Assembly: GCA_022824945.1 (NCBI GenBank)
Contig: JAJDYX010000032.1
Span: 1 to 64,000, forward strand
Length of the DNA stretch: 64,000 bases
DNA from: Candidatus Latescibacterota bacterium
GTDB taxonomy: Bacteria; Latescibacterota; UBA2968
Direction: 5' to 3'
A program made the translations under genes and the position numbers. The notes beneath the pieces were generated by a model. The model saw only the letters and a program-made list of their open reading frames with translations, was not told where the DNA came from and did no database searches. This document shows positions 54,644 through 63,835 of the stretch, piece by piece (within the stretch, counting starts at the first letter, position 1; the number at the start of each line of letters is the position of its first letter).

Positions 54644-57495
54644 TTTTTAGCCGTCCCCTCTTCTGGTAACAGGACGAATCGCGCGTAGTTTTCCATGTTG
54701 AAGTATTGCTGCGTTACTTTCTGTACGTGTTCTGCTGTGAGTTTTTTGATGACTTCGTCTTCATAAGTCAACCACGCCATCAAGTCCCTCTCATTCTGGT
54801 AATATGAGCTTAGCGTACTGCGCCAGTAACTGTTTTCTTTTTTGTTGGTCTCTCGGCTCCTCAAATCCATTTCGGTCACTTTGTCGATGTAGGATTGATC
54901 GACGGGCTTTTGTTTCATGCTGTCGATTTGGGCAAAGACGAGTTGCGTCAATTCTTCCAACCGCTCGGGGTCGCATCCAAAGCTGATTGAGATGCTGTAT
55001 CGGCCTTCGGGCCAACGCGAAAGAGATGTGCGCACGCCAACGCCGTACGTGCCGCCCTCATCTTCCCGGAGTACTTCCCGAAGTTTTATCTGCAAGACAT
55101 CGCCCATTGAGCCAAAGACATACCGCCTGAATCGATCGTTGTAATCAATAGGCCCGGTGAAGATCAGCCGTGTGCTACTTTTGGGTTCCTGTCCCCGTCG
55201 CACGGTTTTTTCTATGACGCCTTTTGGTGCTCTGACGCCCGTGTCGCGCCAAGTTTCTTCGCGGTTGAGTGCGGGCAAGCCGCCGAGATAGGTTTCTATT
55301 AGCGGTTTTATTTTTGCTGGCTCAAAGTTGCCGACAAATACAAATGTGAAGTCACTGGCATCGGCAAATCGGTCTTTGTAAAATGCCAGCGATTTTTGCA
55401 GGTCCATTTCTCCCAGTATTTCGTTTGATAGCGGGCGCGATCTGACGTGGTATTGAGACATGGTAACTTGAATCGTATCGGAATAAGCAGTCGTTGGCCT
55501 CATGTCCCGATTTTGCAACATGCCTCGATAGCGGTCCAGGAGTGCTTGAAATGCCAGTGAGTCTGCACGCGGTTCTGTGAAGATGAGATATATGAGTTGA
55601 AACATGGTTTCTATGTCTTCGGGAGACGCGCTGCCCGATACGCCCTCGCTGAGGCTGCTGATGCGGGGCGATACGCGCACGACTTTGCCGGCGAGTTTTT
55701 TGTTGAGTTCTATTTGATTGAATTTGCCCAGGCCGCTTTCCATTATGGCTGAAGTCGCCGTGGATGCCGCCATGTAATTTTCATCGCTTGATAGAGAATG
55801 TCCGCCCGGGCTGAAGGATGTGAACAGGATTTCGTCGTTTTTGAAGTCCGTGGGCTTCATGACGACTTTTACCCCATTGCTCAATTTCCACTCTGTGACG
55901 CCAAATGTATCGATGGTGGTTTCGCGTACGACCTTTCCCGGCGTTGGCATATTCGCGATGAGGGGGTCGTCGGATACATCCTCCACATAGGGTTCGACCT
56001 CTTTTTGTTGTACTTCGTTGATAATATTTAGCAGGTTCGCTTCGGAAGGTACAGGTAGGCCATCTTTTTCGGGTGCGCTGACTACGATGACGCGGTTTTT
56101 GTCGGTGATCCATTCGCCGACGAGGCGGTTGATTTCTTCGACTTGAATGCTCGGGAGTAAGTCACGAAATAAGTCGCGTTCGATTTCAATGCCAGGGATG
56201 GGTTCGCCTGTCAAGATGTGACGGATGTATTCCGATGCAAAACCGCGTGAACGGCGTCTGTCGCGTTCGCGATAAGATTGTTCGATACCGCGCAACATGT
56301 TGGTTTTTAAGCGATCTACTTCGGGTTGCGTAAATCCATGGCGTTGGACGCGAGTGGCTTCTGTTAAGACGGCTTCCAGACCCCGTTCAATTCCCCCTTC
56401 TTTGACGCCTGCGCCCAGGATGTACGTCGCTTTGGTTCTGACGAGGTTCCCGCGGCTGGAGCCTGCGCCCAGAAATGGCGGATCGGGTTTTTTGGTCATT
56501 TCTCTAAATCGCTGATTGAGCATGCTGTTGAACATGTTGCGAATGAGCATGCTGCGATAATCTTCCACTGTTCCTTCGGGTGCGACATCTTGCATGAAAT
56601 AGATAGAGATGGAAGACTGGGAATTTTCCGGGTCGGTTGTGATTGCAAACAGGGTTTCATCGTGATCGGGGACCGTATAGGCGGTTCGGGCACGCGGGTT
56701 CTCTGCTTTTGGTATCGGATCAAAGGTCTTTTTGATCAGGGCCTCAATCGCGTCTGTTTCAAAGTCTCCCACTGCGATGACGGCCATGAGGTCGGGACGA
56801 TACCAGTCGCGATAAAAGCGCGTGAGGGATTCGTGTTTGAATGTGTCGAGCAATGCTTTTTGCCCGATGGGCAAACGCTCGGCATAGCGCGAGTCTTTGA
56901 GCAAGACCGGCAATTGTTTGTCGCGCATGCGCGCTCTGGCTCCGCGTCCCGAACGCCATTCTTCAATGACCACGCCTCTTTCTTTTTCGATTTCTTCGGG
57001 GTCAAATTTTACCCGATGCGCCCAGTCGCCCAGGATGCGAAATGCTTTTTCCATTACTTCGGTGCTGTCTGTGGGCACGCGAAGCATATAGACGGTCTCG
57101 TCAAAACTCGTGTAGGCATTTAAGTGCGCGCCAAAGCGCATGCCTATACTTTCGAGGAAATCGATAATTTCCTGTTTGGGGAAGTTGGCTGTGCCATTAA
57201 ATGCCATGTGTTCGGCAAAGTGCGCCAGTCCCTGCTGGTCTTCGTCTTCCAGAATGGATCCCACATTGACTACGAGGCGCAGTTCGGCGCGGTTTTCTGG
57301 TCGTTTGTTTTCCCGGATTACGTAGCGAAGCCCATTTGCCAGTTTGCCCGTTCGCACTGCCGGATCAATGGACAGGGAGGGTGATGGTGGCGGTTGGGGG
57401 GCTGGTGGTTGAGGTGTTTCAACTTCTGTCTGTGTTGTTGCACAAGAGGTTATGACACACGCGCAGCAAAGTAGAATAAAGTAGTTTCTGATCAT
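54640..57495 (-). CDS. M16-family zinc metallopeptidase (pitrilysin-like), lipoprotein
   Basis: A 951-residue exported peptidase. The ATG at 57495 (GAAGGGA upstream) begins a lipoprotein signal with lipobox 'VITSC' and Cys18, followed by a Pro-rich linker (29-42). The zinc site is the inverse motif H92-F-A-E95-H96 in 'GLAHFAEHMAFNG', with the distal Glu in the 'EERGVVIEEWRSG' segment downstream. The second M16 domain covers about 510-940 and has no HxxEH, as in other members where it only helps. Anchored in the periplasm or outer membrane, it degrades short peptides. Its stop overlaps the MNT gene start, which opens the M16-MNT-PurO operon. Confidence 0.93.
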   Translation of the reverse strand: MIRNYFILLCCACVITSCATTQTEVETPQPPAPQPPPSPSLSIDPAVRTGKLANGLRYVIRENKRPENRAELRLVVNVGSILEDEDQQGLAHFAEHMAFNGTANFPKQEIIDFLESIGMRFGAHLNAYTSFDETVYMLRVPTDSTEVMEKAFRILGDWAHRVKFDPEEIEKERGVVIEEWRSGRGARARMRDKQLPVLLKDSRYAERLPIGQKALLDTFKHESLTRFYRDWYRPDLMAVIAVGDFETDAIEALIKKTFDPIPKAENPRARTAYTVPDHDETLFAITTDPENSQSSISIYFMQDVAPEGTVEDYRSMLIRNMFNSMLNQRFREMTKKPDPPFLGAGSSRGNLVRTKATYILGAGVKEGGIERGLEAVLTEATRVQRHGFTQPEVDRLKTNMLRGIEQSYRERDRRRSRGFASEYIRHILTGEPIPGIEIERDLFRDLLPSIQVEEINRLVGEWITDKNRVIVVSAPEKDGLPVPSEANLLNIINEVQQKEVEPYVEDVSDDPLIANMPTPGKVVRETTIDTFGVTEWKLSNGVKVVMKPTDFKNDEILFTSFSPGGHSLSSDENYMAASTATSAIMESGLGKFNQIELNKKLAGKVVRVSPRISSLSEGVSGSASPEDIETMFQLIYLIFTEPRADSLAFQALLDRYRGMLQNRDMRPTTAYSDTIQVTMSQYHVRSRPLSNEILGEMDLQKSLAFYKDRFADASDFTFVFVGNFEPAKIKPLIETYLGGLPALNREETWRDTGVRAPKGVIEKTVRRGQEPKSSTRLIFTGPIDYNDRFRRYVFGSMGDVLQIKLREVLREDEGGTYGVGVRTSLSRWPEGRYSISISFGCDPERLEELTQLVFAQIDSMKQKPVDQSYIDKVTEMDLRSRETNKKENSYWRSTLSSYYQNERDLMAWLTYEDEVIKKLTAEHVQKVTQQYFNMENYARFVLLPEEGTAKK

Positions 57496-57567
57496 GATAT
57501 TCCCTTCTATTTGAGTTATTACTCCGAACACCAGACTGCACCATCCACTTGCAATTTCATTGTCCTC

Positions 57568-57606
57568 ATTCATCCGCGCCATCCGCGTAATCCCTGTAAT
57601 CCGCGA
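57568..57606. repeat. dispersed CCGCG-type repeat overlapping the proA end
   Basis: Short units such as CATCCGCGCC, ATCCGCGTAA, TCCCTGTAAT and CCGCG repeat in phase. They resemble the CATCCGTG-type repeats at 17336 and 27361. The proA stop codon and its last dozen codons fall inside it. Confidence 0.65.
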
Positions 57607-58907
57607 TCACGATGGGTAAATGTTCTGGCATTTTCGCCGATGTAATCGCCCGCAATATGTCCGTCACCTGTTACCACGTATTTGTAGATGACGAGACCTT
57701 CGAGGCCGACGGGACCGCGGCTGTGCAGGCGGTTGGTGCTGATGCCCACTTCGGCACCGAGGCCGTAGCGAAATCCGTCGGCAAATCGGGTTGACGCATT
57801 GTGCAGAACGGATGCCGAATCCACGGCTTGCAAAAATCTCTGCGCGGCTTGCTGGTCTTCGGTGACAATCGCATCGGTGTGATGGCTGCTGTAATGGTTA
57901 ATATGCAGGATGGCCTCGTCCAAATCATTCACGATTTTTACAGAAATAATCATATCGAGATATTCGGTGCGCCAATCGGTTTCAGTGGCGGGAAGTACCC
58001 CTTCGCTCAGTTCAAGAACAGCCGCATCGCCGCGCACTTCCACATCGGCGTCCCGGTAAATGTTCACCATCTCCGGCACAAAAGTTGATGCGATATCCCT
58101 ATGAACGAGCAGGGTTTCCACAGCATTGCACACCGACACATATTGCACTTTGGCATCGAGTGCAATGCGCTTTGCGCGTTCTATATCCGCCGCCTTATCC
58201 ACGTACACATGGCAGATGCCGTCGGCATGCCCCATGACGGGGATTTTGGTGTTGTTCATGATGTGTTGCACGAGTTCATTGCCGCCGCGCGGGATGATCA
58301 GGTCGATGAGGTCGTGTAATTCGAGAATGGCTGCGACTTCTTCTCGCGCTTCTAAGAGGTGCATCCATCCTTCGGGGATACCGTCCAGGTCGGCCGTTGC
58401 AGCTATCATAATTTCGGCCAAGGCGCGGTTGGTGTGAAATGCTTCGCTGCCGCCTTTGAGCATGACGGCGTTACCCGATTTTAAGCACAGGGTCGCGATT
58501 TGCACCAGTGCGTCGGGTCGCGATTCAAAGACCACGCCTATGACGCCGATTGGAACGGTTACGCGATAGAGATTGAGGCCTTCGTCCAATTCGGTCGCGG
58601 CCTGTGTTTTGCCAATGGGGTCTTCCTGGGCTGCGACACTGTGAACACCAACTATTATTTCACTGTCCAGTTTTTCAGCATCTACTTTCAGGCGCTTGAT
58701 TAGCGGAAGGGTGATTTCTCCCTGTGCCAGCATTTTTTCTGCTGCTATCAGATCGCGTTTGTTGGCGTCTAATATGCGGTCGCGATTTGCATGCAATGCC
58801 TGTGCTATGGCTTCAAGCGCGGCATTGCGCTGTTTTTCCGTTGTCTGACTCAATGTGAGTGCAGCCTGCCGCGCAGTTCTCGCCGCAGCTTTGATATCAT
58901 CTGCCAT
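57570..58907 (-). CDS. proA: glutamate-5-semialdehyde dehydrogenase (gamma-glutamyl phosphate reductase)
   Basis: A 445-residue enzyme of proline synthesis that reduces gamma-glutamyl phosphate with NADPH. 'VPIGVIGVVFESRPDALVQIATLCLKSGNAVMLKGG' is the cofactor-binding region, and 'YVSVCNAVETLLVH' has the catalytic Cys260; 'NASTRFADGFRYGLGAEVGISTNRLHSRGPVGLEGL' is the C-terminal signature. Homology ends near 'NARTFTHRD'; the last dozen residues are encoded by a dispersed repeat and are probably an add-on. The ATG has AGGAGG 5-6 nt upstream. No proB is next to it. 31 bp separate it from the AbiEii-like gene upstream. Confidence 0.95.
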   Translation of the reverse strand: MADDIKAAARTARQAALTLSQTTEKQRNAALEAIAQALHANRDRILDANKRDLIAAEKMLAQGEITLPLIKRLKVDAEKLDSEIIVGVHSVAAQEDPIGKTQAATELDEGLNLYRVTVPIGVIGVVFESRPDALVQIATLCLKSGNAVMLKGGSEAFHTNRALAEIMIAATADLDGIPEGWMHLLEAREEVAAILELHDLIDLIIPRGGNELVQHIMNNTKIPVMGHADGICHVYVDKAADIERAKRIALDAKVQYVSVCNAVETLLVHRDIASTFVPEMVNIYRDADVEVRGDAAVLELSEGVLPATETDWRTEYLDMIISVKIVNDLDEAILHINHYSSHHTDAIVTEDQQAAQRFLQAVDSASVLHNASTRFADGFRYGLGAEVGISTNRLHSRGPVGLEGLVIYKYVVTGDGHIAGDYIGENARTFTHRDRGLQGLRGWRG

Positions 58908-58938
58908 GTTTCCTCCTGATTAGGTCTCGCTTTGGACT

Positions 58939-59460
58939 TTACACCAGTTTTGAAAGGATTTCTGATGGGACGTGCGATTTTAAAAAGGGATAAGTTTCAA
59001 TGAGGCGAGCAATGTCGGCCAGATCTTTTTGCCGTTTGCTGCTGCGTCGATCCGTATCCAGTGCAGCCCATATTTTGCCCTGCAATGTATCTTCAAGGCG
59101 TGCAACTGGCAGTTCAAGGCCGAGTATTTCGCGCGGTGTGGCGCGATCTGGAAAATCAAAATATCGCGCATCTGTTTGGATCTGCACGCGCAAGTCGGAT
59201 CCTTCTTGATACACGTTGAGGCTATGTGGAAAGTGCTTTACCTCAAAGTTCGTTTCTAACAGGGTCACAACCCGGTCAAAATGTGCAATAGCGACAACCA
59301 GATTGAGATCCAGGCTGACCACTGGCTCTGCATAAGCATTGACAGCTTGACCACCAATTACGCAATACGCTATGTCGTGTTCTGTCAATAAGGCGATCAG
59401 GTTCTCTAAAAAATGGCTGTGATCCATTGTCACTGTTTTCCAAAAATCGAGTGCGTGCAT
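58939..59460 (-). CDS. AbiEii/GrpB-like nucleotidyltransferase, possibly catalytically altered
   Basis: A 173-residue protein with a nucleotidyltransferase core: 'IAYCVIGGQAVNAYAEPVVSLDLNLVV'. The GG dyad is present; the acidic pair is D-L-N instead of D-x-D/E. The C-terminal helical part 'RLEDTLQGKIWAALDTDRRSSKRQKDLADIARLIETYP' is typical of AbiEii-like and related toxins. No AbiEi-type antitoxin is adjacent, and the following gene is proA. Start is uncertain: ATG 59460 or ATG 59427 (the latter has GGA upstream). It may be an orphan of a toxin-antitoxin pair or an adapted enzyme. Confidence 0.7.
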   Translation of the reverse strand: MHALDFWKTVTMDHSHFLENLIALLTEHDIAYCVIGGQAVNAYAEPVVSLDLNLVVAIAHFDRVVTLLETNFEVKHFPHSLNVYQEGSDLRVQIQTDARYFDFPDRATPREILGLELPVARLEDTLQGKIWAALDTDRRSSKRQKDLADIARLIETYPFLKSHVPSEILSKLV

Positions 59461-59527
59461 AGCATTTGCCTGTGAGTATAGCGGTTATCCCATTCTGATC
59501 AACACGTCCCGATACACGCTCCATACT

Positions 59528-61003
59528 CTAAAAGAATTGTCGCTTTGTGTCAATCCATCGGCTGATTGTTACTTTTTGTCGCGTAAAGAACGATATGCCT
59601 TCGGTGCCCTGTACATGTAAGTCGCCGAAGAAGGAATTGTTCCATCCTGAGAAGGGGAAGAATGCCATGGGCGCGGGGACGCCGATGTTGATGCCGACCA
59701 TGCCGGCGTTCACTTCGTGGCGAAATTTGCGCGCGGCTCCGCCACTGGATGTAAATAATACGGCTGCGTTACCGTATCCGCTGGCATTGCACCGGGCAAT
59801 GGCCCCCTCTAAGTCGTCCGTGTGCATGGTCGATAATACGGGTCCGAAAATTTCTTCCCGCGCAATGGACATCTGGGGTTTTACCCGATCGAAAATTGTC
59901 GCGCCGAGGTAGAAGCCGTGTGGTGTTTCTTCGACTTTTACATCGCGGCCATCTACGATTAGTTCTGCGCCTTCTTTCAGCCCATTTTCGATGTGTTGAT
60001 GGATGCGGTCCAGGTGCGTTCGAGTCACTACCGGTCCCATATCTACACTGGGATCGCGGTCAGTTGGTCCCACTCGAAATTCGCGTGCGGTTTCGCTGAG
60101 GGGTTCCAGGAAACGGTCGCCCGCACCTTCGGCACAGACGAGTACACTGCCGGCCATGCACCGTTCTCCGGCGCAGCCATAAGCAGATCCCATTACGGCA
60201 GCTACGGTTGAGTCCAGGTCGGCGTCAGGCAATACGATTAAGTAATTTTTCGCGCCACCGGCTGATTGTACGCGCTTGCCATTGCGGGTGGCTGTTTCAT
60301 AGACATGGCGCGCCACGGGTGTTGATCCGACGAATGAAACAGTTTTCACTTCGGGATGGGCGAGCAGTGCATCTACCGCGTCTTTTCCACCGTGTGCGAT
60401 GTTGAATACGCCGGGCGGTAATCCGGCTTCGGCCAATAGTTCGCCAATTCGAATTGCGCTCAAGGGTACGCGTTCCGACGGTTTTAATATATAGGTGTTG
60501 CCGCATACGAGGGCAATGGGCAATGTCCACATGGGCACCATAGATGGAAAGTTGAATGGCGTGATGCCTGCGGATACGCCCAGGGGCTGTCGGATGGTGT
60601 CGCAATCTATTCCCTGTGCGATATTTTCCAGCGCGTCGCCCATCAAGAGCGCGGGCGCACCACAGGCAAATTCTGCGACTTCGATTCCACGTCGAATTTC
60701 GCCTCGCGCATCTTCTATGGTTTTGCCATTTTCGCGGGTTACGAGTTGGGCCAGTTCTTCGAAGTGGGTTTCCATGAGTGCGACGAGCCGGAACATCACG
60801 CGGGCGCGATCAACTGCCGGTGTGTTCGCCCATTCGGGAAATGCATTTGCGGCTGATTGTACTACGCGGTCTATTTCCGATGCGTCACATAAGGGTGTTG
60901 CGGCAATTTCTGTTCCATCCGATGGGTTGTAAACGGGTACTGTTTCCGTTGCTTCAGATGCCACCCATTCGCCATTGAGGAATAATTTGACTGTCTCGGC
61001 CAT
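59528..61003 (-). CDS. mmsA: CoA-acylating methylmalonate-semialdehyde dehydrogenase
   Basis: A 491-residue aldehyde dehydrogenase of the MmsA/IolA type, turning methylmalonate semialdehyde or malonate semialdehyde into propionyl- or acetyl-CoA. Its catalytic Cys282 lies in '[11 protein letters not shown]', and the C-terminal '[20 protein letters not shown]' with '[12 protein letters not shown]' is diagnostic of the subfamily. '[18 protein letters not shown]' near residue 140 is also characteristic. AGGAGAT is 7 nt before the ATG. With Gfo/Idh and sugar isomerase genes in the same operon, it may complete an inositol-like or valine degradation route. Confidence 0.95.
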   Translation of the reverse strand: MAETVKLFLNGEWVASEATETVPVYNPSDGTEIAATPLCDASEIDRVVQSAANAFPEWANTPAVDRARVMFRLVALMETHFEELAQLVTRENGKTIEDARGEIRRGIEVAEFACGAPALLMGDALENIAQGIDCDTIRQPLGVSAGITPFNFPSMVPMWTLPIALVCGNTYILKPSERVPLSAIRIGELLAEAGLPPGVFNIAHGGKDAVDALLAHPEVKTVSFVGSTPVARHVYETATRNGKRVQSAGGAKNYLIVLPDADLDSTVAAVMGSAYGCAGERCMAGSVLVCAEGAGDRFLEPLSETAREFRVGPTDRDPSVDMGPVVTRTHLDRIHQHIENGLKEGAELIVDGRDVKVEETPHGFYLGATIFDRVKPQMSIAREEIFGPVLSTMHTDDLEGAIARCNASGYGNAAVLFTSSGGAARKFRHEVNAGMVGINIGVPAPMAFFPFSGWNNSFFGDLHVQGTEGISFFTRQKVTISRWIDTKRQFF

Positions 61004-61018
61004 GATGATCTCCTGTGC

Positions 61019-62476
61019 TCACTCCGCTCCGTGCTGTCGAAATTTTGGTGCTTCGCCGGGTACGGGCGAGTTGTCAAATGCACCCCGATGAATTATGGCT
61101 TCTTCGCCACCCAGAGATTCAATCATTTCTCGTTGCGAGGCTTTGGCCTGGGTATCTACAACTTCGGGATCGAGGAGGTCGCGCAGTTCGCGTTCGAAAT
61201 GTTCCAGGATTTCCCGATGATCGGACGACTGCGCGAGGTCGCGGCACTCTTCGGGGTCGTCTATTGTGTCGAATAGTTGCGTTGGATTATTGACGTGATA
61301 TATGTATTTGTATTTTTGGTTTCGCAACATGTACGCCCCGTTCTGCGCGCCTATCGCGTGATATTCGCTAAAGACCGTGCGGTCGCGGTTTTCTTCCTGT
61401 GCAATGGACCACAGGGATTCGCCCGGTAAATTGGCGTCTTCCTCGGTTTGTTGCGCGCCCACGGCTTCCAAAATTGTCGGGAAACTATCGACGAGCGATA
61501 CGGGTGTTTCCACGACTTTGCCCGCGGGAACGTCGGGACCTGCCATCAAAAATGGCACGGCGGCAGATTCTTCATACATCGTAAATTTGCCATATATGCC
61601 GCGTCCGCCCAGGTGCTCACCGTGGTCTGTTGTATAGATTATGCGGGTTGTGTCGGTTAGTTCCAATTGGTCCAGGGTATTGAGTACCCGACCTATTTGA
61701 CGGTCCAGATACGTACATACGCCGTAGTACGCCGCATTTAGCTGTCGTACGATGGCTTCGGGGAATTGGGGGTCAAATGTGAAGAATCGCCTGAAGTAGT
61801 CCATTGCGGGATGGTCGGGCCAGTCCTCGGTTCGCCATTGCGGCGGCATGGGCAATTCGTTCGGGTCGTAGATGTCGTATGCGTCTGGCGGCGATATATA
61901 CGGCGGGTGTGGGCACACAAATGACAGGAACAGGCACCAGGGTTTTTCGTTGTGCTGATGTTCTTGTAGCCACTTTATGGCGTGGTCTGCATTGCGCTGG
62001 TCGTATTGTAAATAGGTGGAGTCGCCCGGTCCGGCCTCTCGAATTCCCGGCCGTTTGTTGCGAAAGGGTGGCTGTTCTCGGATACAGCCGAGTACGTCGC
62101 CTGTGCCATCGACGACGTTTAATGGTTCGATTTCTTCGGTGAATCCATGATCCGTGCCCTGGCCCTTGAAGTGCAGTTTGCCTATTGATGTGGCGTTAAA
62201 ATCCTGCTCGCGCAAGCGGTGGTGCCAGCTTGGCGCGTTTCCTGTGTATGGATGTCCGTTGTCCCAGTTGCCAATTTGATGTACGTAGCGTCCCGTGGCC
62301 AGAGATGCGCGCGCTGGTACGCATATTGGACAGTTGGTGTAGGCATTGGTAAATCGCGTGCCCTGTTCGGATAGCCGGTCCAGGTTGGGCGTTTGCACCA
62401 TCGGGTGACCATAACATCCGAGCAGGTTGCGATTGTGTTGATCGGAAATGATGTAGAGCATGTTTGTCGGTTGCAT
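61019..62476 (-). CDS. sulfatase with formylglycine motif, second copy
   Basis: A 485-residue type I sulfatase. The FGly motif is C52-V-P-A-R56 ('CPICVPARASLATG'), which keeps the C-x-P-x-R minimum. Metal ligands come from 'YIISDQHNRN' and 'IIYTTDHGEHLGGRGIYGKF'. No signal peptide is present. Its sequence is not close to the sulfatase at 44325, so the two probably act on different positions or sugars. It lies 8 bp after the cupin and 15 bp before mmsA, in an operon with sugar isomerase and Gfo/Idh genes. GAGGA 5 nt upstream. Confidence 0.92.
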   Translation of the reverse strand: MQPTNMLYIISDQHNRNLLGCYGHPMVQTPNLDRLSEQGTRFTNAYTNCPICVPARASLATGRYVHQIGNWDNGHPYTGNAPSWHHRLREQDFNATSIGKLHFKGQGTDHGFTEEIEPLNVVDGTGDVLGCIREQPPFRNKRPGIREAGPGDSTYLQYDQRNADHAIKWLQEHQHNEKPWCLFLSFVCPHPPYISPPDAYDIYDPNELPMPPQWRTEDWPDHPAMDYFRRFFTFDPQFPEAIVRQLNAAYYGVCTYLDRQIGRVLNTLDQLELTDTTRIIYTTDHGEHLGGRGIYGKFTMYEESAAVPFLMAGPDVPAGKVVETPVSLVDSFPTILEAVGAQQTEEDANLPGESLWSIAQEENRDRTVFSEYHAIGAQNGAYMLRNQKYKYIYHVNNPTQLFDTIDDPEECRDLAQSSDHREILEHFERELRDLLDPEVVDTQAKASQREMIESLGGEEAIIHRGAFDNSPVPGEAPKFRQHGAE

Positions 62477-62483
62477 AAAATCC

Positions 62484-63008
62484 TCATTTTTTCCATAAAT
62501 TCATTACGGCACCATTTATTCCAAAGACCGGATCAGATACGGGCATTGGTACTTTGGGGATATTTTCCAGCGCGTGTCTGTGTTCATGAGCACTTTCTCG
62601 GCACAGGTCCGGGTGCTGGCCATCGGGATACGCCCCTACGACCAGTAAGTCTGAACTCGCGCCCAGGTTTTTGTGTCCCACGCCCGCGGGAACGACCATG
62701 ACATCGCCAGGTCCGATTGTCAAGCGCACGCCCTGTTCACCTCCCATGCATACTGTGGCACTTCCCTGTGCGATGCCCAACACTTCGTGCGCTGTGGCGT
62801 GGTAGTGGTGAAAGGGATAAATGCCGTTGCGCCATGAACGCGACCAGCGATTGGCGGCAAATACCTGCTCAAATGCCCGTGCGGGATCGTCTTCGGGTAG
62901 TGATAGAGCGTCTTGATAGACTATGAGGGGGAACGCGCTGTTTGGAACTATTCCGTCGTCTGGAAAATAATGCGGTGTTATTTGTGCGTCTTTTTGAACG
63001 AATTCCAT
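62484..63008 (-). CDS. cupin-domain protein
   Basis: A 174-residue cupin. The metal motif 'YPFHHYHATAHEVLGIAQGSATV' carries His, His and Glu of cupin motif 1; 'GDVMVVPAGVGHKNLG' supplies the last His of motif 2. The start at ATG 63008 has AAAGGA about 6 nt before. YjlB-type cupins of this length occur beside sugar catabolism genes and are annotated as isomerase or dioxygenase, with no assured function. It sits between the TIM-barrel isomerase and the sulfatase. Confidence 0.85.
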   Translation of the reverse strand: MEFVQKDAQITPHYFPDDGIVPNSAFPLIVYQDALSLPEDDPARAFEQVFAANRWSRSWRNGIYPFHHYHATAHEVLGIAQGSATVCMGGEQGVRLTIGPGDVMVVPAGVGHKNLGASSDLLVVGAYPDGQHPDLCRESAHEHRHALENIPKVPMPVSDPVFGINGAVMNLWKK

Positions 63009-63038
63009 AACTATCCTTTCGCGTGGATTCAAGGGATT

Positions 63039-63821
63039 TTAAGTCATTGTTCTCATTACTTCGATGCATTCGGCCACCTGTTTCTCTGGAGATGGGGCGT
63101 TATTTTCTTCTTCTAAAACCAGCCATCCCGTACATCCTTGTAGCGCGTTTCGCAAAGCTGATAGGTCTAATACGCCTGTGCCCAATTGGGGTCGAAGTGC
63201 ATTGCCTGTAGCGTCTTCTGAATGGTCCGCAAGGTGGATGATGTGTAGTCTGTTTGAGAGTTCTCCGATCAGTGCGATTGCGTCTTTGCCCGCCCGTATG
63301 TGGTGTCCGGTGTCAAAGGCGAATCCCACGTATGACGGGTCGGTATATGACGATAGTTTGACCAGTCCTTCTTGCTCAGATTCCCACCAGTGGTTGTGAT
63401 AGGCGAGTTGGACGCCTTTGGGCGCGCAGTGTTCACCCAGGAGGTTTAGACCTTCTGCGGTTTTTTCCCACATTTCGTCTGATACGGATCCCTGATTTGG
63501 ACGCCGCCCGCTGCAGACGATGTACTGTCCGCCAACAGCGGATACAAAGTCAGCGATCTGATCCCCTTCAGTTCTGATTTGATCACGCGAGGATTCATCC
63601 CAGTGAGCGGCTCCGTAATGCGCGCCAATTAGTTCGAGATTGGTTTCAGATAGGATGCGTTTGAATGCTTCGGGGTCTTGAAAATATCGCTCCAGATTTT
63701 TCCAATTTGCTTCCAGTCCCTTGAATCCCAGATTTCCGATCTGGTGGACAACTGCGAGGAAATCCGCTTCGCTGGGGTATATGCCTTTGCCAAATGATCT
63801 CGCCTGACATCCGAGTTTCAT
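63039..63821 (-). CDS. sugar phosphate isomerase/epimerase (TIM barrel)
   Basis: A 260-residue xylose-isomerase-like barrel. 'IGNLGFKGLEANWKNLERYF', 'GVQLAYHNHWWESEQEG', 'VGFAFDTGHHIRAGKDAI' and 'LHIIHLADHSEDA' contain the metal ligands (His, Asp, His, Glu in the right order). The ATG at 63821 has AAGGAA upstream and is the start of the conserved sequence; a longer frame enters the preceding gene. It is 14 bp after the Gfo/Idh gene end. The likely substrate is a keto-inositol or ketose, by family. Confidence 0.88.
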   Translation of the reverse strand: MKLGCQARSFGKGIYPSEADFLAVVHQIGNLGFKGLEANWKNLERYFQDPEAFKRILSETNLELIGAHYGAAHWDESSRDQIRTEGDQIADFVSAVGGQYIVCSGRRPNQGSVSDEMWEKTAEGLNLLGEHCAPKGVQLAYHNHWWESEQEGLVKLSSYTDPSYVGFAFDTGHHIRAGKDAIALIGELSNRLHIIHLADHSEDATGNALRPQLGTGVLDLSALRNALQGCTGWLVLEEENNAPSPEKQVAECIEVMRTMT

Positions 63822-63835
63822 TTTGTTTTCCTTCG

